From contig CAZSRC010000001.1 in the NCBI GenBank assembly GCA_964609365.1, forward strand, positions 1 through 59,609: a stretch of DNA of 59,609 nucleotides, given 5' to 3'. Source of the DNA: GCA-002840305 sp964609365 (lineage in GTDB: Bacteria; Patescibacteriota; Patescibacteriia; Patescibacteriales; UBA12465). This document shows positions 40,761 through 51,054 of the stretch, in pieces (position 1 is the first letter of the stretch; every line of letters begins with the position of its first letter). Position numbers and translations under genes: made by a program. Under the pieces are notes generated by a model that was given only the letters and a program-made list of their open reading frames with translations, searched no databases and was not told the origin of the DNA.

Positions 40761-43178
40761 ATGATAAATGAGAAAAAATGGATAAAAGAATGGAAAGATT
40801 CAAATCTTTATAAAACCCCAGAAATAAATGATGGAGATAATAAATTTTATTGCTTGGATATGTTTCCTTATCCATCTGGATCAGGGCTTCATGTCGGCCA
40901 TGTTGAGGGTTATACAGCATCGGACATATTAAGTAGATACAAAAGAATGAATGGTTTTAAAGTAATTCATCCTATGGGCTGGGATTCTTTTGGTTTACCT
41001 GCGGAAAATTATGCTATAAAAACCGGTATTCACCCAGAAAAAACAACTAATAATGCGATAATAAATTTTATAAAACAAATAAACTCTATTGGTCTTTCTT
41101 ATGATTGGGACCTAGAAATACAAACAAGTAAAAGTGAGTATTATAAATGGACTCAATGGTTTTTTCTTTTGCTATATAAAAATAATTTAGCTTATAAAAA
41201 AAAGGCAAAAGTTAATTGGTGTGAAAATTGTGCTACTGTTCTAGCTAACGAACAGGCTAATGGTGGTTCTTGTGAGAGATGTGGTAATTTGGTTATTCAA
41301 AAATATTTAGAACAGTGGTTTTTCAAAATTACTGATTTTATAGAAGATCAAGAATTTGAAGGTAGGAAAATCAAAGGACTTTTAAGTGGCCTAGATGATA
41401 TAAACTGGCCAGAATCAACTAAATTAGCCCAGAAAAATTGGATAGGGAAAAGTATTGGGGCTAAAATTAGATTTAAAATAAAAAATAGCGAGGAAAGTAT
41501 TGAGGTTTTTACAACTAGACCGGAAACTTTATTTGCTTGCACTTATCTAGCTGTTAATCCCGAACATCAAATAATTGATAAATTTTCTAGTGAAATAAAA
41601 AATTTATCAGAAATAAAAAAATATACAGATAGTGTTAGGGATAAAACAGAAATAGAAAGAACTAGTTTAAACAAGAATAAAACAGGTATTGAAATTGAAG
41701 GACTAAATGTTATTAATCCAGTTAATGGAAAAGAATTAAAAATTTTTATAGCTGATTATGTTTTATCAACTTATGGATCTGGAGCAGTTATGGCAGTTCC
41801 GGCTCATGATGAAAGAGATTATGAATTTGCTAAAAAATATAATCTAGAAATAACAGAAGTTGTCAAAGGTGGGGATATAAATATTGAAGCTTATACTGGT
41901 GATGGCATCATGATTAATTCCGATTTTTTAAATAATTTAAATACAGAAGATGCTAAAACAAAAATTATCAAATATTTAGAGGATAATTTAATTGGAGAAA
42001 AATCAGTAAATTATAAATTAAGAGATTGGTTGATATCTAGACAGAGATATTGGGGGGCTCCAATTCCTATAATTTATTGTCCAAAATGTGGAGAGATTCC
42101 AGTTCCAGAAAAAGATTTGCCAGTTATATTAGCTGATGATGTTAGCTTTGAGGCTACTGGCGAATCACCTTTAAAAAAATCAACTAAATTTCATGATATT
42201 AAGTGCCCAAAATGTGGTGAAAATGCTAGAAGGGAAAGTGATACAATGGATACTTTTGTTTGTTCTTCTTGGTATTTTTTTAGATACCTAGATTCTAAAA
42301 ATGATAAAGAGTTTGCCAATAGTGATAAGATAAACAAACTAATGCCAGTTGATGTTTATATTGGTGGAGCAGAGCATTCTGTTATGCATTTACTTTATTC
42401 TCGCTTTTTCACAAAGATTTTACAAAAATATAATTTCATAAACATTAATGAACCTTTTAAAAATTTACGTCATCAGGGGATTATCCTAGCAGAGGATAAT
42501 AATAAAATGAGCAAGTCAAAGGGTAACGTTACTAGCCCCGAAGATATTATTGATGAATATGGCGCAGACTCTTTGAGACTCTATGAAATGTTTATGGGTG
42601 CTTTTGAGGACTCCAAGCCATGGAATACAAAAAATATAAGTGGCGTTAAAAGATTTTTAGAAAAAATAGAATTAATATCCGAAAAAATTAGCTCAGAAGA
42701 TTTAAATAACGAGGATTTTGATAAGCTAGAATTAGAATTAAATAAATCTATAAAAAAAGTTGGAGAAGATATAGAAAACTTTAAATTCAATACAGCAATA
42801 TCTCAATTAATGATTTTGGTAAACTGCTTTCAGTCTTTTGATAAGGTTCCAAAAAAATATTTTGAAAAATTACTATTAATACTCGCACCATTTGCCCCTT
42901 TTACTAGTGAGGATCTTTGGTCTAAAATTTCTAATAAATTTTCAATTCATCAACAATCTTGGCCAAGTTATAACAATGAATTACTGACAAAAGAAAAAAT
43001 TACTATAGCAGTTCAATTCAATGGTAAGACTAGGGGGTCTGTAAATATTGATAGAGATATAGAGGAGGGTGATGTACTTAAAGAAATTTATTCTGATGAA
43101 AAATTAAAATCATATTTATCAAGTGACTATAAAAAAATTATTTATATAAAAAATAAAATTATAAATATTATAATATAA
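40761..43178 (+). CDS. leuS: Leucyl-tRNA synthetase
   Basis: 805 residues, class I. HVGH in FPYPSGSGLHVGHVEGY, the CP1 editing domain with TTRPETLF and HDERDYEFA, two zinc knuckles (CENCATVL...CERC and CPKCGEIPV...CPKC), and KMSKSKGN at 582-589. Charges tRNA-Leu and edits mischarged amino acids. It probably starts the leuS-dnaX-serS run. Confidence 0.98.
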   Translation: MINEKKWIKEWKDSNLYKTPEINDGDNKFYCLDMFPYPSGSGLHVGHVEGYTASDILSRYKRMNGFKVIHPMGWDSFGLPAENYAIKTGIHPEKTTNNAIINFIKQINSIGLSYDWDLEIQTSKSEYYKWTQWFFLLLYKNNLAYKKKAKVNWCENCATVLANEQANGGSCERCGNLVIQKYLEQWFFKITDFIEDQEFEGRKIKGLLSGLDDINWPESTKLAQKNWIGKSIGAKIRFKIKNSEESIEVFTTRPETLFACTYLAVNPEHQIIDKFSSEIKNLSEIKKYTDSVRDKTEIERTSLNKNKTGIEIEGLNVINPVNGKELKIFIADYVLSTYGSGAVMAVPAHDERDYEFAKKYNLEITEVVKGGDINIEAYTGDGIMINSDFLNNLNTEDAKTKIIKYLEDNLIGEKSVNYKLRDWLISRQRYWGAPIPIIYCPKCGEIPVPEKDLPVILADDVSFEATGESPLKKSTKFHDIKCPKCGENARRESDTMDTFVCSSWYFFRYLDSKNDKEFANSDKINKLMPVDVYIGGAEHSVMHLLYSRFFTKILQKYNFININEPFKNLRHQGIILAEDNNKMSKSKGNVTSPEDIIDEYGADSLRLYEMFMGAFEDSKPWNTKNISGVKRFLEKIELISEKISSEDLNNEDFDKLELELNKSIKKVGEDIENFKFNTAISQLMILVNCFQSFDKVPKKYFEKLLLILAPFAPFTSEDLWSKISNKFSIHQQSWPSYNNELLTKEKITIAVQFNGKTRGSVNIDRDIEEGDVLKEIYSDEKLKSYLSSDYKKIIYIKNKIINIII

Positions 43179-43221
43179 TTATATAGTTAATTTAAAAATA
43201 TAGTTTAAAATAAAATAAATT

Positions 43222-44793
43222 ATGGCAGTTTTATATCAAAAATATCGTCCACAAAATTTTTCAGAAATTTTTGGTCAAAATCATATTAAGGTAACCTTGC
43301 AAAATGAAATAACTAGCAATAAAATAGCTCATGCTTATTTGTTTTGTGGTCCAAGAGCTGTTGGTAAAACAACCTTGGCCAGGGTTTTTTCTAAAGCCAT
43401 AAATTGTAGAGAAAAAAAAGATTCTGAATTTGAACCATGCAATAAATGCCTTACATGTCAGAGTATCAATAATTTTAGCAATATGGATGTTATAGAAATT
43501 GACGCTGCTAGTAATACTGGAGTTGATAATGTTAGGGAAAATATTATTTCTATTAGTAAAATTAGTTCATCAAATAATAAGTTTAAAGTTTTCATAATTG
43601 ATGAGGTTCACATGCTATCTATTTCCGCTTTTAATGCCTTACTTAAAACCCTAGAAGAGCCTCCGGCTAATGTTATTTTTATCTTATGTACAACTGAGAT
43701 ATATAAAGTTCCACTAACTATCATATCTAGATGTGAAAGATTTGATTTTAAAAAGATAAGTGTCGCTGATATGATAATGAAATTAGAAACTATTGTAAAA
43801 AATGAAAAAATTGATATAAGCAGAGATGTTTTAGAGTTGATTTCTTTAAAGGCTGATGGTCATCTTCGCGACGCGGAGAGTATTTTAAGTCAAATTATAG
43901 CTATAAGCGGAAACAAGATAGATATGTCTACAGCTAAATTAATAATACCTCACAACAATATAGAAGAGAGTTTGAGTCTGCTAGAGAGTTTAAGTAGAAA
44001 AGATATGATCTCATCTATAAAAATGATAAATTCATTAATGACTAATAATATAAACTTAAAGAATTTTATTAATGATTTTGTCGAACTATTAAGAAAAATG
44101 ATTTTAAATAAAATAAATGATTCTCTGGCCAGTAGCCTAGGATTGGATCTAAGTGAGAAGTTAGAAATAAAAATAAGTGAATTAAATAAAAATTTTTCCC
44201 TGGATGATTTAATAAAAATTAGCGAGGAATTTATTTTAGCTAGTAAGGAATTAAAATTTGCCTTGATAACCCAAATGCCTTTAGAATTGGCGATAATAAA
44301 TCTTTGTCAGAGTAGGACTAATAATTATTATGTTAAAAATAATGAATTATCAGAAAACATAATTAATAATTCAAAGATAATGGAAGATGGTAATAATAAA
44401 ATAAATGAAGAAGAGGTTGTTGATAAAAATAATTTAGAAAAAATAATCACTTCCGATATTTTTCCGGGTTTTGATGAAAAATGGTCAGAGTTTTTAACAA
44501 AACTAAAGCCCATAAACAATTCATTGTCCTTCGTTATGCAGTCTTGCAAGGTTAGTGACTTTAATAATAATAAAATATGTCTCTCTTTTAAGTATAAATT
44601 TCATAAAGACAGAATAGAGGATCCCGTTATAAAGAAAACCATGGAAGATTTATTGAAAGATATCTATAAAATGGATTTAAAGATTGAATCAATTATTGAA
44701 AGTCAGGCATCCACAATCAAGGAAAGTGAAAAAATAGATAATAATGCAATTGACACTTTATTAAAAACATTTGGTGGTCAAATTATAAATTAA
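43222..44793 (+). CDS. dnaX: DNA polymerase III subunit gamma/tau
   Basis: 523 residues. Walker A GPRAVGKTT (43-51), a four-Cys zinc module (CREKKDSEFEPCNKCLTCQS), DEVHMLS and SRCERFDF (sensor/SRC motif). Clamp-loader ATPase that places the beta clamp on DNA. The C-terminal part beyond about 365 is short and poorly conserved compared with E. coli tau, with an Asn/Lys-rich linker. No slippery heptamer for a gamma frameshift is apparent. Follows leuS by 43 bases. Confidence 0.96.
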   Translation: MAVLYQKYRPQNFSEIFGQNHIKVTLQNEITSNKIAHAYLFCGPRAVGKTTLARVFSKAINCREKKDSEFEPCNKCLTCQSINNFSNMDVIEIDAASNTGVDNVRENIISISKISSSNNKFKVFIIDEVHMLSISAFNALLKTLEEPPANVIFILCTTEIYKVPLTIISRCERFDFKKISVADMIMKLETIVKNEKIDISRDVLELISLKADGHLRDAESILSQIIAISGNKIDMSTAKLIIPHNNIEESLSLLESLSRKDMISSIKMINSLMTNNINLKNFINDFVELLRKMILNKINDSLASSLGLDLSEKLEIKISELNKNFSLDDLIKISEEFILASKELKFALITQMPLELAIINLCQSRTNNYYVKNNELSENIINNSKIMEDGNNKINEEEVVDKNNLEKIITSDIFPGFDEKWSEFLTKLKPINNSLSFVMQSCKVSDFNNNKICLSFKYKFHKDRIEDPVIKKTMEDLLKDIYKMDLKIESIIESQASTIKESEKIDNNAIDTLLKTFGGQIIN

Positions 44794-44814
44794 TATATAA
44801 ATAATTTTAAAAAT

Positions 44815-46065
44815 ATGCTAGATATAAAAAAAATAAAAGAGAATAAAGATTTAATAGAGGGATCACTAAGAAAAAGAGTTGGTGATGATAATTTATTTTT
44901 AGATGAAATAATTTCCCTTGATGATAATAGAAAGAATGTTATTACTGAATTAGAAAATTTAAAAGCTGAAAAAAATAAGCTTTCAAAAACAAAACCTGAT
45001 CAGGAAACTATCGAAAAAATTAAAGATAATAATATTAATATAAAAAAACTAGAAGAAAAACTAGATTCTATAGAACAAGATTTAAAAGAAAAATTATCAT
45101 CTTTACCAAATATAGTTGCCGATGATGTTCCTGCTGGAGGAAAGGAGAATAATCAAGTTATTTATACATTTAAGGAAAAGCCAAGTTTTAATTTCAAAAA
45201 AAAGGATCATGTCGAATTAGCTGAATCACTTGATATTATTGACTATAAAAGGGGTGTTAAAATGTCTGGTTCTGGATTTTGGGTATATAAAGGTTTAGGG
45301 GCTATCTTGGAGTGGGCGCTTCTTAGTTATTTTATTGAATATCATTCAAAAAATTCTTATATATTCATGATTCCTCCATTCTTATTAAATGAAAATTCAG
45401 CTTATTCCTCTGGTCACTTACCAAAGTTTAGAGATGATTTATTTTGGACAGAAGATAGGTTGTGTCTAAATGCTACTTCAGAAATGATGCTTGGTAATTA
45501 TCATAGAGATGAGATATTAAAAGAAGAAGATTTACCTTTGAAATATACTGCCTACTCACCTTGCTTTAGAAGAGAAGCTGGAAGCTATAGACAGGAGGAA
45601 AGGGGAATGATTCGTGGTCATCAATTTAACAAAATAGAATTATTTCAATATACCAAAGCTGATAAATCTTGGGAAGCTTTTAACCAAATGCAAGAACAGT
45701 TAGTATCACTATTGGAGAGTCTTGGGTTGCATTTTCAAGTCAGTAAATTAGCTGCTGGAGATTGCTCATCTGCAATGGCAAAAACCGTCGATCTAGAGGT
45801 TTGGATTCCTAGTATGTCAATATATAAAGAGGTTAGCTCAATATCTAACTCGCTAGATTATCAATGTAGAAGAGGTAATGTTAGGGTAAAATCATCAGAT
45901 AATTCAAATTCTTTCCCTCATACCTTAAATGGATCTGGATTGGCAACATCTCGCTTAATACCTGCTATATTAGAGCAAAATCAAGAAGAAGATGGAAGTG
46001 TTATAATACCAGAGGTTTTAAGAAAGTATTTTCCAAATAATATTTCTAAAATTAATAAACAATAA
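44815..46065 (+). CDS. serS: Seryl-tRNA synthetase
   Basis: 416 residues. The N-terminal coiled-coil arm (about 28-100) binds the long variable arm of tRNA-Ser. Class II motif 2 (YSPCFRREAGSYRQEERGMIRGHQFNKIELF) and motif 3 (LNGSGLATSRLIPAILEQNQ) are intact. Its TAA shares one base with the ATG of the phosphoesterase gene, indicating coupling. Confidence 0.97.
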   Translation: MLDIKKIKENKDLIEGSLRKRVGDDNLFLDEIISLDDNRKNVITELENLKAEKNKLSKTKPDQETIEKIKDNNINIKKLEEKLDSIEQDLKEKLSSLPNIVADDVPAGGKENNQVIYTFKEKPSFNFKKKDHVELAESLDIIDYKRGVKMSGSGFWVYKGLGAILEWALLSYFIEYHSKNSYIFMIPPFLLNENSAYSSGHLPKFRDDLFWTEDRLCLNATSEMMLGNYHRDEILKEEDLPLKYTAYSPCFRREAGSYRQEERGMIRGHQFNKIELFQYTKADKSWEAFNQMQEQLVSLLESLGLHFQVSKLAAGDCSSAMAKTVDLEVWIPSMSIYKEVSSISNSLDYQCRRGNVRVKSSDNSNSFPHTLNGSGLATSRLIPAILEQNQEEDGSVIIPEVLRKYFPNNISKINKQ

Positions 46066-46997
46066 TGATTTTAAAAATACTTTTAAGTGCATTTTTTTAT
46101 AGCTTTTATTTACTATTTCCATTTTTGGCTTTTTTAATTTGGGAACTACTGAAGAAAAATAAAAGACCAATAGAAATTGTTATTCTAATAATAATAGTAA
46201 TAATAATTATTTGGGCTAGGTTTATAGAACCGAGTTATATTAAAATAAAAAAACATAATTTTTCAAAAAAAAATATTAGTACTGAGGAAAAATTAATAAA
46301 AATAGCTATTTTTTCTGATATTCACCTAGGTGCTTTTAATAATCAACTAATTGTTGAAAAATTAGTTAAAAAAACAAACCAGATAAATCCTGACTTAGTT
46401 TTAATACCAGGAGATTTTATTTATGCTATAAATAAGGAAAATATTAATTCAAATATTTCTGGATTAAAAAATATCAAGGCTCCCAAAATAGCAGTTCTAG
46501 GTAATCATGACTACGGTAAAAAAAGCAATAATTACTCTTCTTATATAAACTCGGCCTTAGAATCGGCTGGAGTCTTAATGGTTGATAATAAAATAAAAAC
46601 TATTAATATCAATAATTCTCTCATAGAAATTATAGGCATAGCAGATCTTTGGGTTGGCGCTCCTAATTATAATGGTTTAAATTTAAGTGGATTTGAAGAT
46701 CAAATTGATTTATCTATATTATTAACACATAATCCGGATACAATCTACGAAATAAGTGAAAAAATTAAGGAAAGTAATAAAAGAATAGACCTAATGGTTT
46801 CTGGGCATACACATGCTGGACAGATAAGAATACCAAAAATATATAAACATGTAATACCTAGTGAGTATAAATTTGATAAATATTTTTATAATATTAAGGA
46901 TATTGATCTATTTATAACTCCAGGTATAGGAAATGTTGTACTTCCAATGAGATTATTTAATTTTCCTGAAATAAGTGTAATTGATATAAAGTACTAA
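46065..46997 (+). CDS. Membrane-bound calcineurin-like metallophosphoesterase
   Basis: 310 residues. One or two N-terminal TM helices (about 5-26, 38-55), then the dimetal phosphoesterase domain: FSDIHLGA, VLIPGDFIY, VLGNHDYG, LLTHNP, SGHTHAGQI. This is the YkuE/YpbG type often acting on UDP-sugar lipids or other phosphoesters outside or at the membrane; the substrate is not readable here. All metal ligands are present. Coupled to serS by a one-base overlap. Confidence 0.9.
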   Translation: MILKILLSAFFYSFYLLFPFLAFLIWELLKKNKRPIEIVILIIIVIIIIWARFIEPSYIKIKKHNFSKKNISTEEKLIKIAIFSDIHLGAFNNQLIVEKLVKKTNQINPDLVLIPGDFIYAINKENINSNISGLKNIKAPKIAVLGNHDYGKKSNNYSSYINSALESAGVLMVDNKIKTININNSLIEIIGIADLWVGAPNYNGLNLSGFEDQIDLSILLTHNPDTIYEISEKIKESNKRIDLMVSGHTHAGQIRIPKIYKHVIPSEYKFDKYFYNIKDIDLFITPGIGNVVLPMRLFNFPEISVIDIKY

Positions 46998-47001
46998 AGT
47001 A

Positions 47002-47030
47002 TTGCCAAAATAGCATTTTTATGTTATAAT
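47002..47030 (+). promoter_or_regulatory. Extended promoter of the GHL15/FG-GAP gene
   Basis: TTGCCA (47002-47007), 17-nt spacer, TATAAT (47025-47030) with extended TGt, 25 bases before the start codon. Confidence 0.75.
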
Positions 47031-47055
47031 CAAAGGTTATAATTAATATTAAGAG

Positions 47056-49110
47056 ATGAATAAAAACTTCAGAAAAATTATTTTATTTCTATTTTTTTTA
47101 ATATTTTTTTTGTTACCTGAAAAAAGCTCAGCAATTACAATTAAAAATACTTATCCAAAAATAGCTAATTATTTTCTAAAATGGACCATAGCAGATTATG
47201 AAGTTAGCGAATTAGCAAAATGGGACCTTTTGATACTTGATATGGAGGTGCAGGAAAATAGTAGATCTAATTTAAGAAAAATAAGAGAACTAAATCCAAA
47301 TATTATTATATTAGCTTATATAACATCTCAAGAGGCTAATGCTGATATTTATTCTAGTCCATGGAGTCAAAATGCCAGTTTAAGAAAAAAATTAGTTAAC
47401 AATATTGATTCTTCTTGGTGGTTAAAAGATAAAAATTCTAATCGAGTTAGTTTTTGGCCAGGAACCTTTATGCTTAATTTAAGTGATGGTGCTAAAACTA
47501 ATTCTAAAGGTCAAAGATGGAATGATTACTTACCTGAATTTGTTTCCAGGGAAATACTTTCCACTAAACTTTGGGATGGTATTTTTTATGATAATATCTG
47601 GGGTGATGTTGCCTGGACCAGGTCTGATCTTGATATATATAATGAAGGAAGCGCAAGATCAATAAGGGATGTAAACAATGCTTGGTCAGATGGGGTGAAA
47701 AAAATGCTTAAAAAAACTAGAGATTTAATTGGTAATAACTATTTAATATTAGGAAATGGTAAAGTTTTTGATGGTTACCAGGTTTTTTTAAATGGAATAA
47801 TGATGGAGGGCTTTCCACCATCATGGGAAAGTAGTGGTGATTGGGGTGGGATTTTAAAAACATACTCATCAGTTAAAAATAACAATAATTCTCCACAAGT
47901 TTCAGTAATTAATTCCTATAATAGTAATAGGCAAAATTATCAATTAATGCGATTTGCTTTAGCAAGTACCTTAATGGAAAATCATGGTTATTTTAGTTTT
48001 GATTTTAGTAACTCTGATCATGGTCAAGTTTGGTGGTATGATGAATATGATGTAAACCTAGGAAAGGCAGTTTCAGCGCCCTACAACTTGCTCGATAAGA
48101 ATAATAACACTTATAAAAAGGGCTTATGGAGAAGAGATTTTGAGCAGGGTAGTGTTATTATAAATTCAACTGAAAAAGAACAGCTTTATGTATTTAATCA
48201 AGAGGAATTCCAGAAAATAAATGGAAGTCAGGATCGTAGTGTTAATAATGGCAGTATTATAAACTTTATAAAAATAAAATCTAATGATGGGGTGGTTTTA
48301 ATAAAAAGAAATTCAAGTACCTCGTCTGTAAAAAATAATAGTTTTAATAACGGTGATTTTATTAGAGTATTTGATAAAGATGGAAGACAAAGCAGGGCCG
48401 GTTTCTTCTCTTATATAGATGCCTATCCAGCTAATTCACAAATATTAATAAGTGATATAGATAATGATGGTAATAATGAAACTCTAGTTAATAGTCGAGG
48501 AATTATTTCTATTTATAAAAATAATATCAAAATAAGGGAATTCAAACCATATGACGGTAAATTTGTTGGTGAAATATCTTTTGCAGTTGCTGATTTAGAT
48601 GGTGATGGCAGTAAAGAGATAATTACTGGAGCCGGTCAAGGTGGTGGTCCTCATGTCAGGGTTTTTAATAAAGATGGTAAACCTTTAATTGGCGGTTTCT
48701 TTGCTTATGATCAAAAGTTCAGAGGAGGTGTTAGAGTTGCAGTTATGGACTTAGATGGAGATGGGACGCAAGAAATAATAACAGCTGCCGGGATAGGTGG
48801 TGGACCCCATATTAGAGTATTTACTAAAGACGGAAAACCTTTAATTGGTGGTTTTTTTGCTTATGATCAAAAGTTTAGGGGTGGTGTTAGTATAGCTATT
48901 GGGGATGTAAATGGCAATGGACAAAAAGAAATTATTACTGGACCTGGGCCCGGATCTCAAGCAGAGGTAAAAATATTTGATAAGGATGGCAGATTTATGA
49001 ATTCATTTTTAGCTTATGAAAGTAGTTTTAATTCTGGTATAAGAGTTATGGCTGATGATATTGATAATAATAAAATAGCCGATATTTTAGTTGGAGCTAT
49101 TAGTTTTTAA
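47056..49110 (+). CDS. Secreted GHL15-like glycoside hydrolase with FG-GAP repeats
   Basis: 684 residues. Signal peptide 1-24 (LFFLIFFLLPEKSSA). Residues about 30-340 resemble the hypothetical glycosyl hydrolase 15 (GHL15) TIM barrel: WTIADYEVSELAKWDLLILDM, NIIILAYITSQEAN, WDGIFYDNIWGD and ILGNGKVFDGYQ. Candidate acids include the Asp/Glu of LDME, YDN and MEGFP. From about 425 there are four FG-GAP/VCBS-type repeats with calcium-like DLDGDG loops (ADLDGDGSKEIITGAG, MDLDGDGTQEIITAAG), a propeller-type surface module. Probably acts on extracellular polysaccharide; enzymatic activity is inferred from fold only. Confidence 0.82.
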   Translation: MNKNFRKIILFLFFLIFFLLPEKSSAITIKNTYPKIANYFLKWTIADYEVSELAKWDLLILDMEVQENSRSNLRKIRELNPNIIILAYITSQEANADIYSSPWSQNASLRKKLVNNIDSSWWLKDKNSNRVSFWPGTFMLNLSDGAKTNSKGQRWNDYLPEFVSREILSTKLWDGIFYDNIWGDVAWTRSDLDIYNEGSARSIRDVNNAWSDGVKKMLKKTRDLIGNNYLILGNGKVFDGYQVFLNGIMMEGFPPSWESSGDWGGILKTYSSVKNNNNSPQVSVINSYNSNRQNYQLMRFALASTLMENHGYFSFDFSNSDHGQVWWYDEYDVNLGKAVSAPYNLLDKNNNTYKKGLWRRDFEQGSVIINSTEKEQLYVFNQEEFQKINGSQDRSVNNGSIINFIKIKSNDGVVLIKRNSSTSSVKNNSFNNGDFIRVFDKDGRQSRAGFFSYIDAYPANSQILISDIDNDGNNETLVNSRGIISIYKNNIKIREFKPYDGKFVGEISFAVADLDGDGSKEIITGAGQGGGPHVRVFNKDGKPLIGGFFAYDQKFRGGVRVAVMDLDGDGTQEIITAAGIGGGPHIRVFTKDGKPLIGGFFAYDQKFRGGVSIAIGDVNGNGQKEIITGPGPGSQAEVKIFDKDGRFMNSFLAYESSFNSGIRVMADDIDNNKIADILVGAISF
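48679..48890 (+). repeat. Near-identical DNA repeat inside the FG-GAP region
   Basis: 48679-48734 and 48835-48890 are 56-base copies with a period of 156 bases (52 codons). They encode the identical peptide KPLIGGFFAYDQKFRGGV. Most differences are at third codon positions, showing duplication followed by selection on the protein. Confidence 0.85.
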
Positions 49111-49111
49111 A

Positions 49112-49140
49112 TTGATTTTTATTAATAAATTAATTATAAT
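49112..49140 (+). promoter_or_regulatory. Promoter of the 49158 gene
   Basis: TTGATT (49112-49117), 17-nt spacer, TATAAT (49135-49140), 18 bases before the ATG. Confidence 0.65.
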
Positions 49141-49157
49141 GTAACTATAATAAATAT

Positions 49158-51041
49158 ATGGAAAACAAAAAAAACAAAAAAAAATCTCCCTTTGTTAGTC
49201 AAGAAAATGGAGGATTGGAAGTAATAAGTCCCATGGAAAACTTATCATCATCTCAATTAATAATTGAAAATGATAATGATAATGATTCTATAAATATAAG
49301 CAAAGAAAAAATTCAAGTTAAAAAAAGTGGTAATTTAGTTATAGGAAGTTTGAATTTAGCACTTGATCCAATTAGGCGAAGAAATGAGAGATATTATAAA
49401 AATAATTTTTGGCATATTATAGCTGATCTATTTTTAGTTTTATTAATTTTAACTTTAGTTTTTTCTTTATTTTATATAAATAATTGGAGAAATGATGAAA
49501 AAATTCAATTAAATATTCAAAATAACAACCAAGAAATAGTATCCGGCTCATTAAATTCTTTTGAGCTTACTTATAAATCAGAAATTAAGACTACAAAAAG
49601 TAAGGTTCATCTTTCCTTGCCTGAAAATATAATAATTGAGTCAGTTTCTCCTAGTAATTTGTTTAGTAAGGAGACAAATAGTTTTGATCTAGGATTGCTT
49701 GATGCTGGTTCTAGCGGTAAAATAAAAATAAATGCCTTTATTTTTGGAAAAAAAGATGCTCAACAAAAAATAGGATTTACTTTTAATTGCGAGCAATGCG
49801 GAAGGAAGGGTTTCACTAAGTCTCTTTTTTATAATATTGAAAAATCTATTATAGACATGGATTTATCTCTCCCGGAAATAGCCCATACAAATAGTGAGTT
49901 TGATTCCTTTATAAATATAAAAAATAATAGTAATCAGGATATTAATAATATAAAAATACAGCTAGGCAGTGATATTGTGATTAGGGATTCTGATTTTAAA
50001 TTTGAGCATTCTTATATTATTATAGATAAATTATCTAGCTTGGAAAATAAAAAAATAGAATTTACTGCAGAAGTTAACAAAGAGGCTGTTATTAATATAA
50101 AGCCAATAATTGAGTTGAGTATCTTGGATGAAAAGTTTCAATTCAGTGAAAAAAGTTTTTCATTGAATGTTAAAAAGCCAAGTTTTAATCTTGTTATAGA
50201 TACTGATAAAAAAATAGCTAATCATAATGAAGAAATATCTTATACGATAAAAATAAAAAATGAAGAAAAAGTTTCTTTAAAAAATATAAAAATTAACTTA
50301 TTTTCAGCTAATAATAATTTTTCCTTAAATGCGGTAAAATTAATAGGTAACTTAAAAAATGCCAGATTACTAGATAAAACAATCTCTATAAATGATTTAT
50401 TGGCTGATGAAGAGTTAATAATAAATATAACAGCATCTTTTAGTGGAAGAAAAATCATAGCCAATCAAGAATTAGCAATTAGGGCTGAAACAGAATATGA
50501 AATTGATAATCATATAATAAAATATAAAAGCAATTCAAAGGAAACCAAGCTTAATTCTATTTTTAGAGCTACTGCATCTGCTTATTATTATAGTCCACAA
50601 GGTGATCAACTTGGGGTTGGGCCACTTCCACCAGCTATTAATATGGCCACTAATTACTGGATTTTTTTAGAGTTTGATAACGAGGGGAATAGTTTGAGAG
50701 ATCTTGTTTTGAGTGCTGAATTAGCAGAAAATGTTTATTTTAGTGATAATAAAAGAGTTCTTGATGGAGCATTAAATTATGCAGAAATTGGTAAAAGATT
50801 AATTTGGCAAATATCAGAAATAAGTAGCGGGAATAGTAAACAAAGGGCAAACTTTGAAATAACCTTAATTCCGGAAAGTGATGACCTGGGCAAGACCTTA
50901 GAATTACTTAAAAATATAAAAATTAGTGCTATTGATAATTTTACAAATCAGGAAATATCTACTTCAATTGGAAATATTAACACTGATCTAAAAAATGATA
51001 AATTTTCTAGTGGCAAGGGTAAGGTTATTAATCTAAGATAA
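49158..51041 (+). CDS. Large single-pass membrane protein with Ig-like repeats
   Basis: 627 residues. A cytoplasmic N-terminus of about 85 residues with a basic patch DPIRRRNERYYKNN, one TM helix (about 87-108), then an extracellular part made of three to four beta-sandwich units (phrases such as INIKNNSNQDINNIKIQLG and YTIKIKNEEKVSLKNIKINLF) like CARDB/DUF11-type repeats. One CEQCGRKG pair of cysteines lies in the first unit. No catalytic motif. A surface scaffold or adhesin is likely (inference). It precedes alr by 13 bases. Confidence 0.75.
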   Translation: MENKKNKKKSPFVSQENGGLEVISPMENLSSSQLIIENDNDNDSINISKEKIQVKKSGNLVIGSLNLALDPIRRRNERYYKNNFWHIIADLFLVLLILTLVFSLFYINNWRNDEKIQLNIQNNNQEIVSGSLNSFELTYKSEIKTTKSKVHLSLPENIIIESVSPSNLFSKETNSFDLGLLDAGSSGKIKINAFIFGKKDAQQKIGFTFNCEQCGRKGFTKSLFYNIEKSIIDMDLSLPEIAHTNSEFDSFINIKNNSNQDINNIKIQLGSDIVIRDSDFKFEHSYIIIDKLSSLENKKIEFTAEVNKEAVINIKPIIELSILDEKFQFSEKSFSLNVKKPSFNLVIDTDKKIANHNEEISYTIKIKNEEKVSLKNIKINLFSANNNFSLNAVKLIGNLKNARLLDKTISINDLLADEELIINITASFSGRKIIANQELAIRAETEYEIDNHIIKYKSNSKETKLNSIFRATASAYYYSPQGDQLGVGPLPPAINMATNYWIFLEFDNEGNSLRDLVLSAELAENVYFSDNKRVLDGALNYAEIGKRLIWQISEISSGNSKQRANFEITLIPESDDLGKTLELLKNIKISAIDNFTNQEISTSIGNINTDLKNDKFSSGKGKVINLR

Positions 51042-51054
51042 AATTAATTAAACT

